Positions 51,191-59,127 of a DNA stretch of 64,000 bases are shown one piece after another; positions within the stretch are counted from its first letter, which is position 1, and each line of letters starts with the position of its first letter. Source of the DNA: Isoptericola dokdonensis DS-3 (lineage in GTDB: Bacteria > Actinomycetota > Actinomycetes > Actinomycetales > Cellulomonadaceae). The position numbers were made by a program, and so were the translations under genes. The stretch spans positions 2,852,001 through 2,916,000 of the forward strand of contig NZ_CP014209.1 of assembly GCF_001636295.1 (NCBI RefSeq), in the 5' to 3' direction. The notes beneath the pieces were generated by a model. It did not search any database, was not told the DNA's origin, and was given only the letters and a program-made list of their open reading frames with translations.

Positions 51191-53041
51191 ATGGACGTCA
51201 TGCTGGTGGCGGTCGCGTCCGTCGCCGTGATCATCGCCGTGTCCGCGCTCGCACCCCGGGCGGGGGTGGGGGCGCCGCTGGTGCTGGTCCTGATCGGCCT
51301 CGGCGTGAGCTTCCTGCCGGCGGTCCCGGCGTTGGAGGTGGAGCCGGAGATCATCCTGGCCGGGGTGCTGCCGGCGCTGCTGTACGCGGCGGCGGCGTCG
51401 TTCCCGTCGATGGACTTCCGCCGCGACTTCGGGGCGATCTCGGGGCTGAGCGTGCTGCTGGTGGTGGTGTCGGCCGTCGTGCTGGGCTTCGTGTTCTCGT
51501 GGATGATCCCTGGCCTGGACCTGGCGGCCGGTATCGCGCTGGGTGCGATCGTCAGCCCGACGGACGCGGTGGCGACGTCGATCATCAAGCGCCTGGGCGC
51601 TCCCGCGCGCGTGGTGACGGTGCTCGACGGCGAGGGGCTGCTGAACGATGCGACGTCGCTCGTGCTGCTGCGGTCGGCGGTGGCGGCGACGGCGGCGAGC
51701 GTGTCGTTCTGGTCCGTCGTCGGGGACTTCGTGTGGGCGGTGGCGATCGCCGTCGTGAGCGGTGTGGTGGTGGGCCTGGTGGGGCTGCGGGTGCGGCGTC
51801 GGCTGCCGACCCCCGCGCTGTCCACCGGGGTGTCGTTCCTGGTGCCGTTCGCGGCGTACTGGCCGGCGGAGGCGCTGGAGGCGTCGGGGATCGTCGCCTC
51901 GGTGACGGCGGGCCTGGTGACGGGCACGCTGTCGGCCCGCTACCTGACGCCGCAGGTGCGGTCCGCGGAGAAGACGAACTGGCGCACGGTCGAGGGGCTG
52001 CTGGAGGGCGCGCTGTTCCTCGTCATGGGTCTGGAGTTCTTCGCCCTGGTCACGGACGTGCAGGCGGAGCACGGGTCGTTGTGGCAGGCGCTGTGGGTGG
52101 CGGTCGTCGCGGCGGTGGGCGTGATCGCGATCCGGGCGGCCTTCATCCTGCCGCTGCTGCGGCTGCTCGCGCGCCGACGCCGGCGTGGCGAGGAGATGCG
52201 CGGCGCCCTCACGACCATGCAGGACCGGCTCGACGCGAAGCTGGCCCGGCGTGACGACTCACGGCCGATGACGTCGGCGGACGCCGTGGACGTGCTGCAC
52301 GCCGCCTGGCCGGAGGAGGACCAGGAGCGCCGTCGGCGCCGCCAGGAGCAGTGGGAACGCCGGGTCGCGGACCATCCGGAGGAGGCGCGGCACCGCCAGC
52401 GGCTGCTCGACCGTCTCGACCAGTTCCGGCGTCGGCTGACGCGGCGGGTCGCGGACATCGACTACCTCGCGGCGGCGCCGCTCGGGCCGAAGGAGGGGGT
52501 GGTGCTGGTGTGGGCCGGCATGCGGGGCGTGGTGACGCTGGCCGCGGCGCAGACCCTCCCGCAGGACTTCCCGCAGCGGTCGCTGCTGGTCCTCGTCGCG
52601 TTCGGGGTGGCGGTCGGCACGCTGCTCGTGCAGGGCGGGACGTTGCCGTGGGTGGTGCGTCGGCTCGGGCTCGCCGGGGTGGAGTCGCCGACGGCGGCCG
52701 ACCACGCGGCCGGGCTGCGCGCCGTCGTGCACGACGCCGCCACGGGCCTGCTCGACGGGGCGCCCGCCCGCCCGGACGGGACGCCCTACGAGCGGGACGT
52801 CGTCGCGACCGTCCGCGGCGCCGTCGTGCGAGAGGAGTCGGAGCGGGACGAGGACGCCGCCCGGTCCGACGAGCTGTCGGCGCAGTACTTCGAGCTGCGG
52901 GTCCGGGTGATCGAGGCGCAGCGTGACGCCCTGCTGCGGGCCCGCGCGGACGGCACGTTCGACTCGGCGCTGCTGTCCCGCGCCCTGGACCTGCTGGACG
53001 CGGAGCAGATCGCCGTCGAGATGCGCGGCGAGACGCTCTGA
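51191..53041 (+). CDS. Na+/H+ antiporter, CPA1 family
   Basis: 616 residues; ATG 51191 is fixed by the hexamer upstream. About eleven helices in the first 400 residues include ILAGVLPALLYAAAASFP, GAIVSPTDAVATSIIKRLG (ion-site region with TD) and LDGEGLLNDATSLVL (the ND-type motif of CPA1). A cytoplasmic charged segment of about 120 residues (345-450, many Arg/Glu) splits the transport domain before GVVLVWAGMRGVVTLAAAQT. The tail of about 130 residues is helical and acidic. Expected role: sodium or potassium/proton exchange for pH and salt homeostasis. Confidence 0.9.
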   Translation: MDVMLVAVASVAVIIAVSALAPRAGVGAPLVLVLIGLGVSFLPAVPALEVEPEIILAGVLPALLYAAAASFPSMDFRRDFGAISGLSVLLVVVSAVVLGFVFSWMIPGLDLAAGIALGAIVSPTDAVATSIIKRLGAPARVVTVLDGEGLLNDATSLVLLRSAVAATAASVSFWSVVGDFVWAVAIAVVSGVVVGLVGLRVRRRLPTPALSTGVSFLVPFAAYWPAEALEASGIVASVTAGLVTGTLSARYLTPQVRSAEKTNWRTVEGLLEGALFLVMGLEFFALVTDVQAEHGSLWQALWVAVVAAVGVIAIRAAFILPLLRLLARRRRRGEEMRGALTTMQDRLDAKLARRDDSRPMTSADAVDVLHAAWPEEDQERRRRRQEQWERRVADHPEEARHRQRLLDRLDQFRRRLTRRVADIDYLAAAPLGPKEGVVLVWAGMRGVVTLAAAQTLPQDFPQRSLLVLVAFGVAVGTLLVQGGTLPWVVRRLGLAGVESPTAADHAAGLRAVVHDAATGLLDGAPARPDGTPYERDVVATVRGAVVREESERDEDAARSDELSAQYFELRVRVIEAQRDALLRARADGTFDSALLSRALDLLDAEQIAVEMRGETL

Positions 53042-53071
53042 CCCGGACGCCGCACCTGCCCTGTTGCCGCA

Positions 53072-53131
53072 ACGAGCGTGCAGACCTGGCACCCCATCGG
53101 GGCGGATGGGGTGCCAGGTCTGCACGCTCGT
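53072..53131. terminator. 27-bp perfect inverted repeat (long hairpin) between convergent genes
   Basis: 53072-53098 pairs perfectly with 53105-53131 with a 6-base loop. It lies between the antiporter stop and the stop of the minus-strand permease and shares the GAGCGT...CATC half-site layout with 28926-28984. Confidence 0.72.
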
Positions 53132-53153
53132 CGCGTCGACGGGGCCGGCGCCG

Positions 53154-53978
53154 TCAGGCCGTCTTGATCTCGCCGCGGGTCACCCGGGCGATGCCGACGG
53201 CCAGCGGGATCCCCACCCACACGAGCGTCGACGTGGCGATCTGCGCCCACATCTCCCCGCCGCTGGACAGGTCCAGCTGGGCGGCCATGGCCGGGTCGGT
53301 CATCAGCGGTGCGCTCGCCGTCGACAGGTCGATCCACGGCCACACGTCGGCCCACGCCGTGACGAACACCGCCACGGTGCTCACGACGACGGGCAGCACC
53401 AGATAGGTGACGATCGCGGTCGGCGTGCTGAGGAACGCGAGACCGAACGCGACACCGCTGAGCATCCAGATCGCCACCATCACCAGGGTGCCCCAGGTGA
53501 CCGTGCCCATGCTCCAGTCGGGGGTCGCGTCACGGAACGTCACGACCCACAGGTGGGCCAGCGCGGCGATCCCGACGGCGACGACGTAGAACGCCACACC
53601 GGACCCGACAGCGGTCACGGCCTTCGCCCAGATGACCCGCAGGCGCCGCGGCTCCAGGGTGAAGGTCGTCAGGGCGGTGCGCTGCGACCACTCGGACGTC
53701 GCCGCGAGGATCGCGACGATCGGCAGCAGCATCGCGAGCGGCGTCGAGCTGCCGATGAGGAACGCCTCGAACGGCACGTTCCCGTCGCCGACGGCGCCCA
53801 TGACGAGCATGACGGCGGCGGTGACGGCCGCGATGACGATGAGCAGCCAGCGTCCCGCGCGGGTGTCGAGCTGCTTGCGCCACTCCACCAGGACGAGACG
53901 GCCGAACGTGACGGCCGGGACGTCGCTGCGGCTGGTCAGCGTGGGCGGCGGGGACAGGGTGCGGTCGACGGTGGTCAT
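53154..53978 (-). CDS. ABC-2 type transporter permease (second exporter module)
   Basis: 274 residues, six helices (WLLIVIAAVTAAVMLVMGAV, STPLAMLLPIVAILAATSEW, AIVTYLVLPVVVSTVAVFV and others). TSEWSQRTALTTFTLEPRRL is the amphipathic segment matching TAEYERGAATTTFAVVPRR of the permease at 26215, so the two modules are related. Overlaps its ATPase gene by ATGA. Confidence 0.86.
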   Translation of the reverse strand: MTTVDRTLSPPPTLTSRSDVPAVTFGRLVLVEWRKQLDTRAGRWLLIVIAAVTAAVMLVMGAVGDGNVPFEAFLIGSSTPLAMLLPIVAILAATSEWSQRTALTTFTLEPRRLRVIWAKAVTAVGSGVAFYVVAVGIAALAHLWVVTFRDATPDWSMGTVTWGTLVMVAIWMLSGVAFGLAFLSTPTAIVTYLVLPVVVSTVAVFVTAWADVWPWIDLSTASAPLMTDPAMAAQLDLSSGGEMWAQIATSTLVWVGIPLAVGIARVTRGEIKTA

Positions 53979-54874
53979 GCCGTCACCTCCTCACGGGCGT
54001 GCTCGGCGGTGAGCTCGAGGAACAGCTCCTCGAGGCCGCGCGAGGAGGCCTCGCGCAGCTCGACGACGACGACGCCGGCGCTCGCCGCGGTGCGGGCGAC
54101 GTGCTCGGCGTCGGCGGTGGCGACGACGCCGCCACCGGTGCGGTGCTCCACCTCGGTGCCGGCAGCGCGCAGGGCGGACACGAGCGCGGCGTCGTCGGTG
54201 GACCGGACGTACGTGCCGGCGCCACGCAGCAGCTCGTCCTTGGTGCCGTCGGCGACGATGCGGCCCCGGCCGATGACGACGATGCGGTCCGCGACCTGCT
54301 CGATCTCCCCGAGGAGGTGCGACGACAGCAGCACGGTGCCGCCGTCGGCGGCGTACCCGCGCAGGAGGTCGCGCATCCACCGGATGCCGGCGGGGTCGAG
54401 GCCGTTGGCGGGCTCGTCGAGGATGAGGACCTCGGGCTCCCCGAGCAGGGCACCCGCGAGGCCGAGGCGCTGCCGCATGCCGAGCGAGTACGTGCCGACG
54501 CGGCGGGACGCCTCGGCGGTGGTGAGCCCGACGACGTCGAGGACCTCGTCGACGCGGGAACGGCCCACGCCCGTCAGGAGCGCGGCGAGCGCGAGGACCT
54601 CGCGGCCCGTGCGGCCGGCGTGCTGCGCGGAGGCGTCGAGCAGGACGCCGACGCGGCGGCCCGGGTTGGTGAGCGCCGCGTACGGCAGCCCGAGGATGCG
54701 CGTCGAGCCCGACGAGGCCGGGGTCAGGCCGCACATCATGCGCATGGTCGTCGACTTCCCGGCGCCGTTCGGGCCGAGGAAGCCGGTGACGAGACCCGGC
54801 TCGGCGGTGAACGACACGTCGTCCACGGCCAGGACCGGCCCGTACCTCTTGGTCAGGTGCTCCACGGTGATCAT
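53975..54874 (-). CDS. ABC transporter ATP-binding protein (second exporter module)
   Basis: 299 residues; ATG at 54874 with GGAG upstream (MITVEHLTKRYGPVLAV). Walker A GPNGAGKSTTM, signature YSLGMRQRLGLA, Walker B VLILDEPANGLDP, H-loop LLSSHLLGEI. The C-terminal ~80 residues carry a domain as in BcrA/NatA-type exporters. It diverges from a two-component system 160 bp away, a usual arrangement when the regulator controls the exporter. Confidence 0.9.
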   Translation of the reverse strand: MITVEHLTKRYGPVLAVDDVSFTAEPGLVTGFLGPNGAGKSTTMRMMCGLTPASSGSTRILGLPYAALTNPGRRVGVLLDASAQHAGRTGREVLALAALLTGVGRSRVDEVLDVVGLTTAEASRRVGTYSLGMRQRLGLAGALLGEPEVLILDEPANGLDPAGIRWMRDLLRGYAADGGTVLLSSHLLGEIEQVADRIVVIGRGRIVADGTKDELLRGAGTYVRSTDDAALVSALRAAGTEVEHRTGGGVVATADAEHVARTAASAGVVVVELREASSRGLEELFLELTAEHAREEVTA

Positions 54875-55023
54875 GGCTCCAGCCTCCCGGGCGGGCGGCC
54901 GCGGCGGATCACCCGGACGGTGGGTCCTGCTCCGTCGGCCGGATGGACCCGGGTCATCCTTTCGGCGGATGCCGGCCCGGCAGGCCGAGCCCGACGTCGG
55001 ATGCCACGGCGGGGTGCCCGACC

Positions 55024-55029
55024 TACGCT
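55024..55029 (+). promoter_or_regulatory. Leaderless-type -10 hexamer TACGCT
   Basis: Ends 6 bases before the GTG at 55036. Confidence 0.5.
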
Positions 55030-55035
55030 CGCTGG

Positions 55036-56334
55036 GTGCCCGAACCCTCCGACCCCACCCCTGCCGACCGGCCGGCCCGCCCGACCGCCCCGACGGGGTC
55101 CGGCCTGCCGGGCGGACCGACGGCGCCGCCGCGGGCCCCGGGTCGCGCCGCACGGATCTGGTCGGAGACGTGGCGCCTCGGGCTCGCGCTCCTCATGAGC
55201 ATGGTCGTCACCGGGTTCGTCGTCGTGGAGGTCGAGGCGCAGCGGATGGCGATGACGGGCGAGCAGCTCGCGCTCGACATCGCCGTCGGGATGCTGTGCT
55301 TCGGCCTGGTCCTGCTGCGGCACCGCTGGCCGACGGCGGTCGCCCTGGTGGTGTGCACCGCGGGAGCCGTCTCGGTGTTCGCCGTCGGCCCGATCACGCT
55401 CGCCGTCGTCTCGCTCGCGACCCACCGGCGGTGGTGGCGTATCGCCGTCGTCGCCGTGGTGTACACCGTCGCCCTGTGGACGTACGAGCAGCTCTACCCG
55501 TCCGTCGAGCCGATGCCGTGGGCCGTGTCGATCGTCGGCGGGCTCGGGATGTTCGCCCTGCTCGTGTGGATCGGCGCCTACGTCGGGCTGCGCCGCGAGC
55601 ACATCGCGTCCCTGTACGAGCGGATCGCGACGGCCGAGCGCGAGCAGGCCAGCCGTGTCGCGCAGGCCCGCGCCAACGAGCGGGCACGCATCGCCCGCGA
55701 GATGCACGACGTCCTCGCCCACCGCATGTCGCTGGTCGCGATGCACGCCGGGGCGCTCGCGTACCGCTCCGACCTGCCGCCCGAGCAGGTCGCCGAGACC
55801 GCGGCGCTCGTCCGCGACTCCGCCCACGAGGCCCTCGGCGAGCTGCGGGAGGTCCTCGGTGTGCTGCGTGGGCTCGACGGTCCCGCACCCGGAGCCGACG
55901 ACGCCGAGGCGCGCCCCGAACGCCCCCAGCCCACCCTCGCCGACCTCGACGAGCTCGTCGTCGCGACCACCGCCGCCGGCACCCCGGTACGCGTCACCGA
56001 CCGGGTGCCCGATGACGCCGCCCTGCCCCTCGCGGCGTCCCGCAGCGCCTTCCGCATCGTCCAGGAGGCCCTGACCAACGTGCGCAAGCACGCCCCCGGC
56101 ATCACGGCGTCGATCGTGCTGCGCGGCGCCCCCGGCCAGGGCCTGTGGATCACGGTGAGCAACCCGACCCCCGCCCGCGAGCCCGCCGCACCCGGCGCCG
56201 AGACCCGACCCCCGACGTCCGGGCTCGGCCTGCTCGGGCTCATGGAACGCGCCGAGCTCGCCGGCGGCACCCTCACCGCCCGCGACGCCGACGGCCGGTT
56301 CGTCGTCCAGGCCTGGCTACCGTGGGCGCCATGA
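55036..56334 (+). CDS. Sensor histidine kinase (HisKA_3 type)
   Basis: 432 residues from the GTG at 55036; the ATG at 54943 lies upstream of the promoter hexamer. A Pro/Ala-rich cytoplasmic N-terminus (about 1-45), four to five helices (about 50-190), then a coiled linker (LYERIATAEREQASRVAQA) and the phosphoacceptor AREMHDVLAHRMSLVAMHAG with His224. HATPase: LTNVRKHAPGI and SGLGLLGLMERAEL. Partner of the next gene (ATGA overlap). Confidence 0.92.
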   Translation: MPEPSDPTPADRPARPTAPTGSGLPGGPTAPPRAPGRAARIWSETWRLGLALLMSMVVTGFVVVEVEAQRMAMTGEQLALDIAVGMLCFGLVLLRHRWPTAVALVVCTAGAVSVFAVGPITLAVVSLATHRRWWRIAVVAVVYTVALWTYEQLYPSVEPMPWAVSIVGGLGMFALLVWIGAYVGLRREHIASLYERIATAEREQASRVAQARANERARIAREMHDVLAHRMSLVAMHAGALAYRSDLPPEQVAETAALVRDSAHEALGELREVLGVLRGLDGPAPGADDAEARPERPQPTLADLDELVVATTAAGTPVRVTDRVPDDAALPLAASRSAFRIVQEALTNVRKHAPGITASIVLRGAPGQGLWITVSNPTPAREPAAPGAETRPPTSGLGLLGLMERAELAGGTLTARDADGRFVVQAWLPWAP

Positions 56335-56996
56335 ACGTGGTGAACGTCGTGGTCGTGGACGACGACCCCCTGGTCCGTGCCGGGCTCCGCCTCATCCTCG
56401 GCGGGACCCCGCAGGTCGACGTCGTCGCGGACGCCGCCGACGGTGCCGACGCCGTCGACGTCGTCCGCCGCACCCGACCCGACGTCGTCCTCATGGACAT
56501 CCGCATGCCCCGGCTCGACGGGCTGGAGGCCACGCGCCGCGTCGTCGCGCTCCCCGACGCACCGCGCGTCATCGTCCTGACGACCTTCGACACCGACGAC
56601 ATGGTGCTCCAGGCCCTGCGCGCCGGAGCCGCCGGGTTCCTCCTCAAGGACACCCCGCCCGAACGGCTCGTCGCCGCGGTCCTCGCCGCCGCCGACGGCG
56701 AGCCCACCCTCTCGCCGTCCGTCATGACCCAGCTCATCGCGCGGGTGTCCGCCGAGGTGCCCGACCCGGCCGTCCGCCCCGGCTCCGCCGCGCAACGCGT
56801 CGCGTCCCTCACCGACCGGGAGCGGGAGGTCGCCGTCGTCCTGGCGCGCGGGCTGTCGAACGCGGAGATCGCCGCCGAGCTCTACCTGAGCGTCCCCACC
56901 GTGAAGACCCACCTGTCGCGGATCCTCGACAAGCTCGGCGCCGCCAACCGTGTCCAGGCCGCCATCGCCGTGCACGACGCGGGCCTCACCGCGTAG
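56331..56996 (+). CDS. NarL/LuxR-type response regulator
   Basis: 221 residues. Receiver 1-120: VVVDDDPLVRAG, phospho-acceptor Asp56 in VVLMDIRMPRLDG, TTFDTDDMVLQALRAGAAGF. LuxR HTH at about 155-215: LTDREREVAVVLARGLSNAE, VKTHLSRILDKLGAANR. Normal linker, unlike the regulator at 38370. Probably controls the divergent ABC exporter. The first motif of repeat locus II starts 3 bases after its stop. Confidence 0.93.
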   Translation: MNVVNVVVVDDDPLVRAGLRLILGGTPQVDVVADAADGADAVDVVRRTRPDVVLMDIRMPRLDGLEATRRVVALPDAPRVIVLTTFDTDDMVLQALRAGAAGFLLKDTPPERLVAAVLAAADGEPTLSPSVMTQLIARVSAEVPDPAVRPGSAAQRVASLTDREREVAVVLARGLSNAEIAAELYLSVPTVKTHLSRILDKLGAANRVQAAIAVHDAGLTA

Positions 56997-56998
56997 CC

Positions 56999-57128
56999 GA
57001 GTCAGCGCACGTCGGCGCGAGTCAGCGCAACCGGGCGCCAGTCAGCGCAAGCGAGCGCGAGTCAGCGCAGTTTTGCGCGAGTCAGCGCACGGCGGCGCGA
57101 GTCAGCGCAGGTTGCGGCGAGTCGGCGT
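56999..57128 (+). repeat. Array of seven GAGTCAGCGC motifs (locus II, left arm)
   Basis: Starts at 56999, 57019, 57039, 57059, 57079, 57099 and 57119 (last one GAGTCGGCGT). Spacers usually end in GCGC. Directly abuts the response-regulator stop. Confidence 0.92.
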
Positions 57129-57140
57129 GCGCTGGCTTCC

Positions 57141-57235
57141 GGACGGCGGAGGGAGCCGCGCGTCGTCGCGTTCACGGGCCCCAGGGGGCCCTCCACTTCG
57201 GGTCGGACGACGACGCGCGGCACCCTCCGCCGTCC
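57141..57235. repeat. Long hairpin with conserved core (locus II)
   Basis: 28-bp arms (57141-57168 with 57208-57235) with one mismatch. The middle (57169-57207) has the core in forward orientation: CGTTCACGGGCCCCAGGGGG, CCCTCCACTTCGGGTC. Confidence 0.9.
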
Positions 57236-57325
57236 TTCGTCGTCACGTCGGGCTTGTGGTCTCGACGACGACGACGCGCGGCACCCTCCGCCGTCCTTCG
57301 TCGTCACGTCGGGCTCGTGGTGTCG
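57204..57325 (+). repeat. 61-bp tandem duplication of the right hairpin arm
   Basis: The segment with CGACGACGCGCGGCACCCTC and TCGTCACGTCGGGC occurs twice at 61-bp distance with only a few differences, so the left arm has two possible partners. Confidence 0.85.
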
Positions 57326-57360
57326 ACGCCGGCGGGGGCGGGGCGGTCGTGCACGGACGT

Positions 57361-57430
57361 GCGCTGACTGAACGAGGTTCACGCTGACTCGCGCCGATGT
57401 GCGCTGACTCGCGCCGTCGTGCGCTGACCG
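57361..57430 (-). repeat. Array of four inverted GAGTCAGCGC motifs (locus II, right arm)
   Basis: Starts at 57361, 57381, 57401 and 57421 (20-bp spacing), ending 2 bp from the stop of the minus-strand nfo gene. Locus II thus fills the whole gap between two convergent stop codons. Confidence 0.9.
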
Positions 57431-57432
57431 CG

Positions 57433-58218
57433 TCAGAGGCGGGCGCGGAGCCAGGCGATGTCGGTGCCCATGTCGCCCTTGGTCTCGCAGATGACGGGGG
57501 CGCCGGCATCGCGGACGACGCCGACCAGGAGGTCCTCGGGGATCTCGCCGACGCCGAAGTTGGTGTGCCGGTCGGCGCCCGACCCGGCGGCGTCGCGGGA
57601 GTCGTTGGCGTGGACGAGGTCGATGCGACCGGTGATCGCGGTGACGTCCGCGACGACGGTCGCCAGGTCCAGGCCCCCGGCCCAGGCGTGGCACGTGTCG
57701 AGGGTGAATCCGACGTCGGACCCGCCGTCGGCCTGCTGGATCGCGGCCCACAGCTGCTCGATCCGGTCCAGGCGGCGGGCCATCGAGAAGTCGCCGCCGG
57801 CGGTGTTCTCCACCAGCACCGGGACGTCCGTCTCGAGGGAGTCGATCGCCTTGCGCCAGTTGTCGAACCCGGTGGCGGGGTCGTCCTTCGCGGTGACGTG
57901 CCCGCCGTGCACCACCACACCCTTCGCGCCGATCTCGCCCGCGCGGGTCATCACCTGCTGGAGCAGCTTGCGGCTCGGGATGCGGATGCGGTTGTTCGGC
58001 GACGCGACGTTGATGACGTACGGCGCGTGCACGAACACGTCGATCCCTGCGGCTGCGACGTCCGCGCGGAACGCCTCGGCACCGCCGTCGTACTCCAGCG
58101 GCGGCACCTTCCACGACTGCGGGTCGGAGACGAACACCTGCACGACGTCGGCCTGGAGCCGGCCGGCCTCCGCGACGGCGTCGTCCAGGGACACGTGGGC
58201 ACCGATCTGCAGGCTCAT
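57433..58218 (-). CDS. nfo: Deoxyribonuclease IV (AP endonuclease, endonuclease IV family)
   Basis: 261 residues; ATG at 58218, supported by TAGGCT ending 7 bases upstream. TIM-barrel AP endonuclease that cuts 5' to abasic sites in base-excision repair. Metal-site stretches are present: IGAHVS at the N-terminus, VVHGGHVTAKDD, VLVENTAGG, TLDTCHAWAGG, HANDSRDAAGSGADRHTNFG and ICETKGD at the C-terminus, which carry the His, Glu and Asp ligands of the trinuclear zinc centre. Slightly shorter than E. coli Nfo (285). Confidence 0.92.
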   Translation of the reverse strand: MSLQIGAHVSLDDAVAEAGRLQADVVQVFVSDPQSWKVPPLEYDGGAEAFRADVAAAGIDVFVHAPYVINVASPNNRIRIPSRKLLQQVMTRAGEIGAKGVVVHGGHVTAKDDPATGFDNWRKAIDSLETDVPVLVENTAGGDFSMARRLDRIEQLWAAIQQADGGSDVGFTLDTCHAWAGGLDLATVVADVTAITGRIDLVHANDSRDAAGSGADRHTNFGVGEIPEDLLVGVVRDAGAPVICETKGDMGTDIAWLRARL

Positions 58219-58225
58219 GCCCGCC

Positions 58226-58231
58226 AGCCTA
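58226..58231 (-). promoter_or_regulatory. Leaderless-type -10 hexamer TAGGCT (minus strand)
   Basis: Ends 7 bases before the nfo ATG at 58218. Confidence 0.5.
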
Positions 58232-58352
58232 GGCGGCACCACCCACGCTCGCGGGATGCGTCACGCCGGGACGCTCCGAGGTACCTCAACTGTCCGACGC
58301 GCGCGCGTGTCCGCTGCTACGTTGCAGGCCTCACCAACGGAGGAGTCGCGGG

Positions 58353-58607
58353 ATGGTCTGGGGTAGTGGCTGGTTCACCGTCATCTCGCTCGTGCAGCTG
58401 CTGGCGCCCCTGGTGACGGCGACCGCGCTCGTGGTCATCGCGGTGACTTTCGTCCGTCGCGCCCGCGCCGCCGCCCCGGTGGACCCGACCGACCGCCCCG
58501 GTCTGATGGAACAGCGGCTGGAGCACCTCGACCGGCTGCACGCCGCGGGGCGCATCACCGACGACGAGCGCAGCGCGGCCCGCGCCCGGCTGCTCGGCGA
58601 GTTCTGA
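58353..58607 (+). CDS. Small membrane protein with C-terminal SHOCT motif
   Basis: 84 residues, GGAGGAG ribosome site 8 bases before the ATG. One membrane helix (about 10-32, VQLLAPLVTATALVVIAVTF) and a cytoplasmic SHOCT segment, MEQRLEHLDRLHAAGRITDD then ERSAARARLL. SHOCT motifs are thought to mediate oligomerisation. The next gene carries an equivalent C-terminus. Confidence 0.8.
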   Translation: MVWGSGWFTVISLVQLLAPLVTATALVVIAVTFVRRARAAAPVDPTDRPGLMEQRLEHLDRLHAAGRITDDERSAARARLLGEF

Positions 58608-58614
58608 GGCGGCC

Positions 58615-59064
58615 GTGGAACCCTCCGACCTCCTGGACGCCTACCACTCGGGCGACATGACAGGTGACGACGTCTTCATCGAGGACCCCGCGTTCGTCGA
58701 CCCGACGTTCGTCGACCCGTCGGGCGGCGCGTTCGGCAGCCTCTTCGCCCTCGTCGCCGTGCTCGTCGTCATCAGCGTGATCGTGGGCGTCGCGATGTCG
58801 GTGCGGCGTGCCGCCAAGCTCCGTGACGCGGGGATCGACCCGCTCGACCCCACGACGGACCTGCAGATCCGGTACATGCAGCGCACGGCACCGTCGCCGG
58901 AGACCCGTCGTCCGACCCCCGACGTCCCGCCCGCCCCCGCCCAGGCATCGACCCCGCGGCCGGTCGAGGAGCGGCTCGCCGAGATCGACCGCCTGCACGA
59001 GGCGGGCACGATCACGGCGGCGGAGCGCGACGCGGCCCGCGCGCGGGTCATCGAGACCATCTGA
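58615..59064 (+). CDS. Membrane protein with C-terminal SHOCT motif
   Basis: 149 residues from a GTG, 7 bp after the preceding gene. Acidic N-terminus (about 1-40), one helix (about 42-63, LFALVAVLVVISVIVGVAM), a Pro-rich linker and the SHOCT end VEERLAEIDRLHEAGTITAA, ERDAARARVI. It and its neighbour likely form an operon and may interact through their similar C-termini. Function unknown. Confidence 0.8.
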   Translation: MEPSDLLDAYHSGDMTGDDVFIEDPAFVDPTFVDPSGGAFGSLFALVAVLVVISVIVGVAMSVRRAAKLRDAGIDPLDPTTDLQIRYMQRTAPSPETRRPTPDVPPAPAQASTPRPVEERLAEIDRLHEAGTITAAERDAARARVIETI

Positions 59065-59114
59065 CGCAGCCCCCCGCGGTCGCCCGGCACGATCTGGAGC
59101 GAACGGCGCGCGCG

Positions 59115-59120
59115 TAGGCT
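59115..59120 (+). promoter_or_regulatory. Leaderless-type -10 hexamer TAGGCT
   Basis: Ends 7 bases before the ATG at 59128. Confidence 0.5.
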
Positions 59121-59127
59121 GGGACGC

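Noticed and set aside
56999..57128. Possible CRISPR array
   Set aside because: Repeat and spacer are about 10 bases each, far shorter than CRISPR repeats and spacers, spacers are similar to each other, and there are no cas genes.
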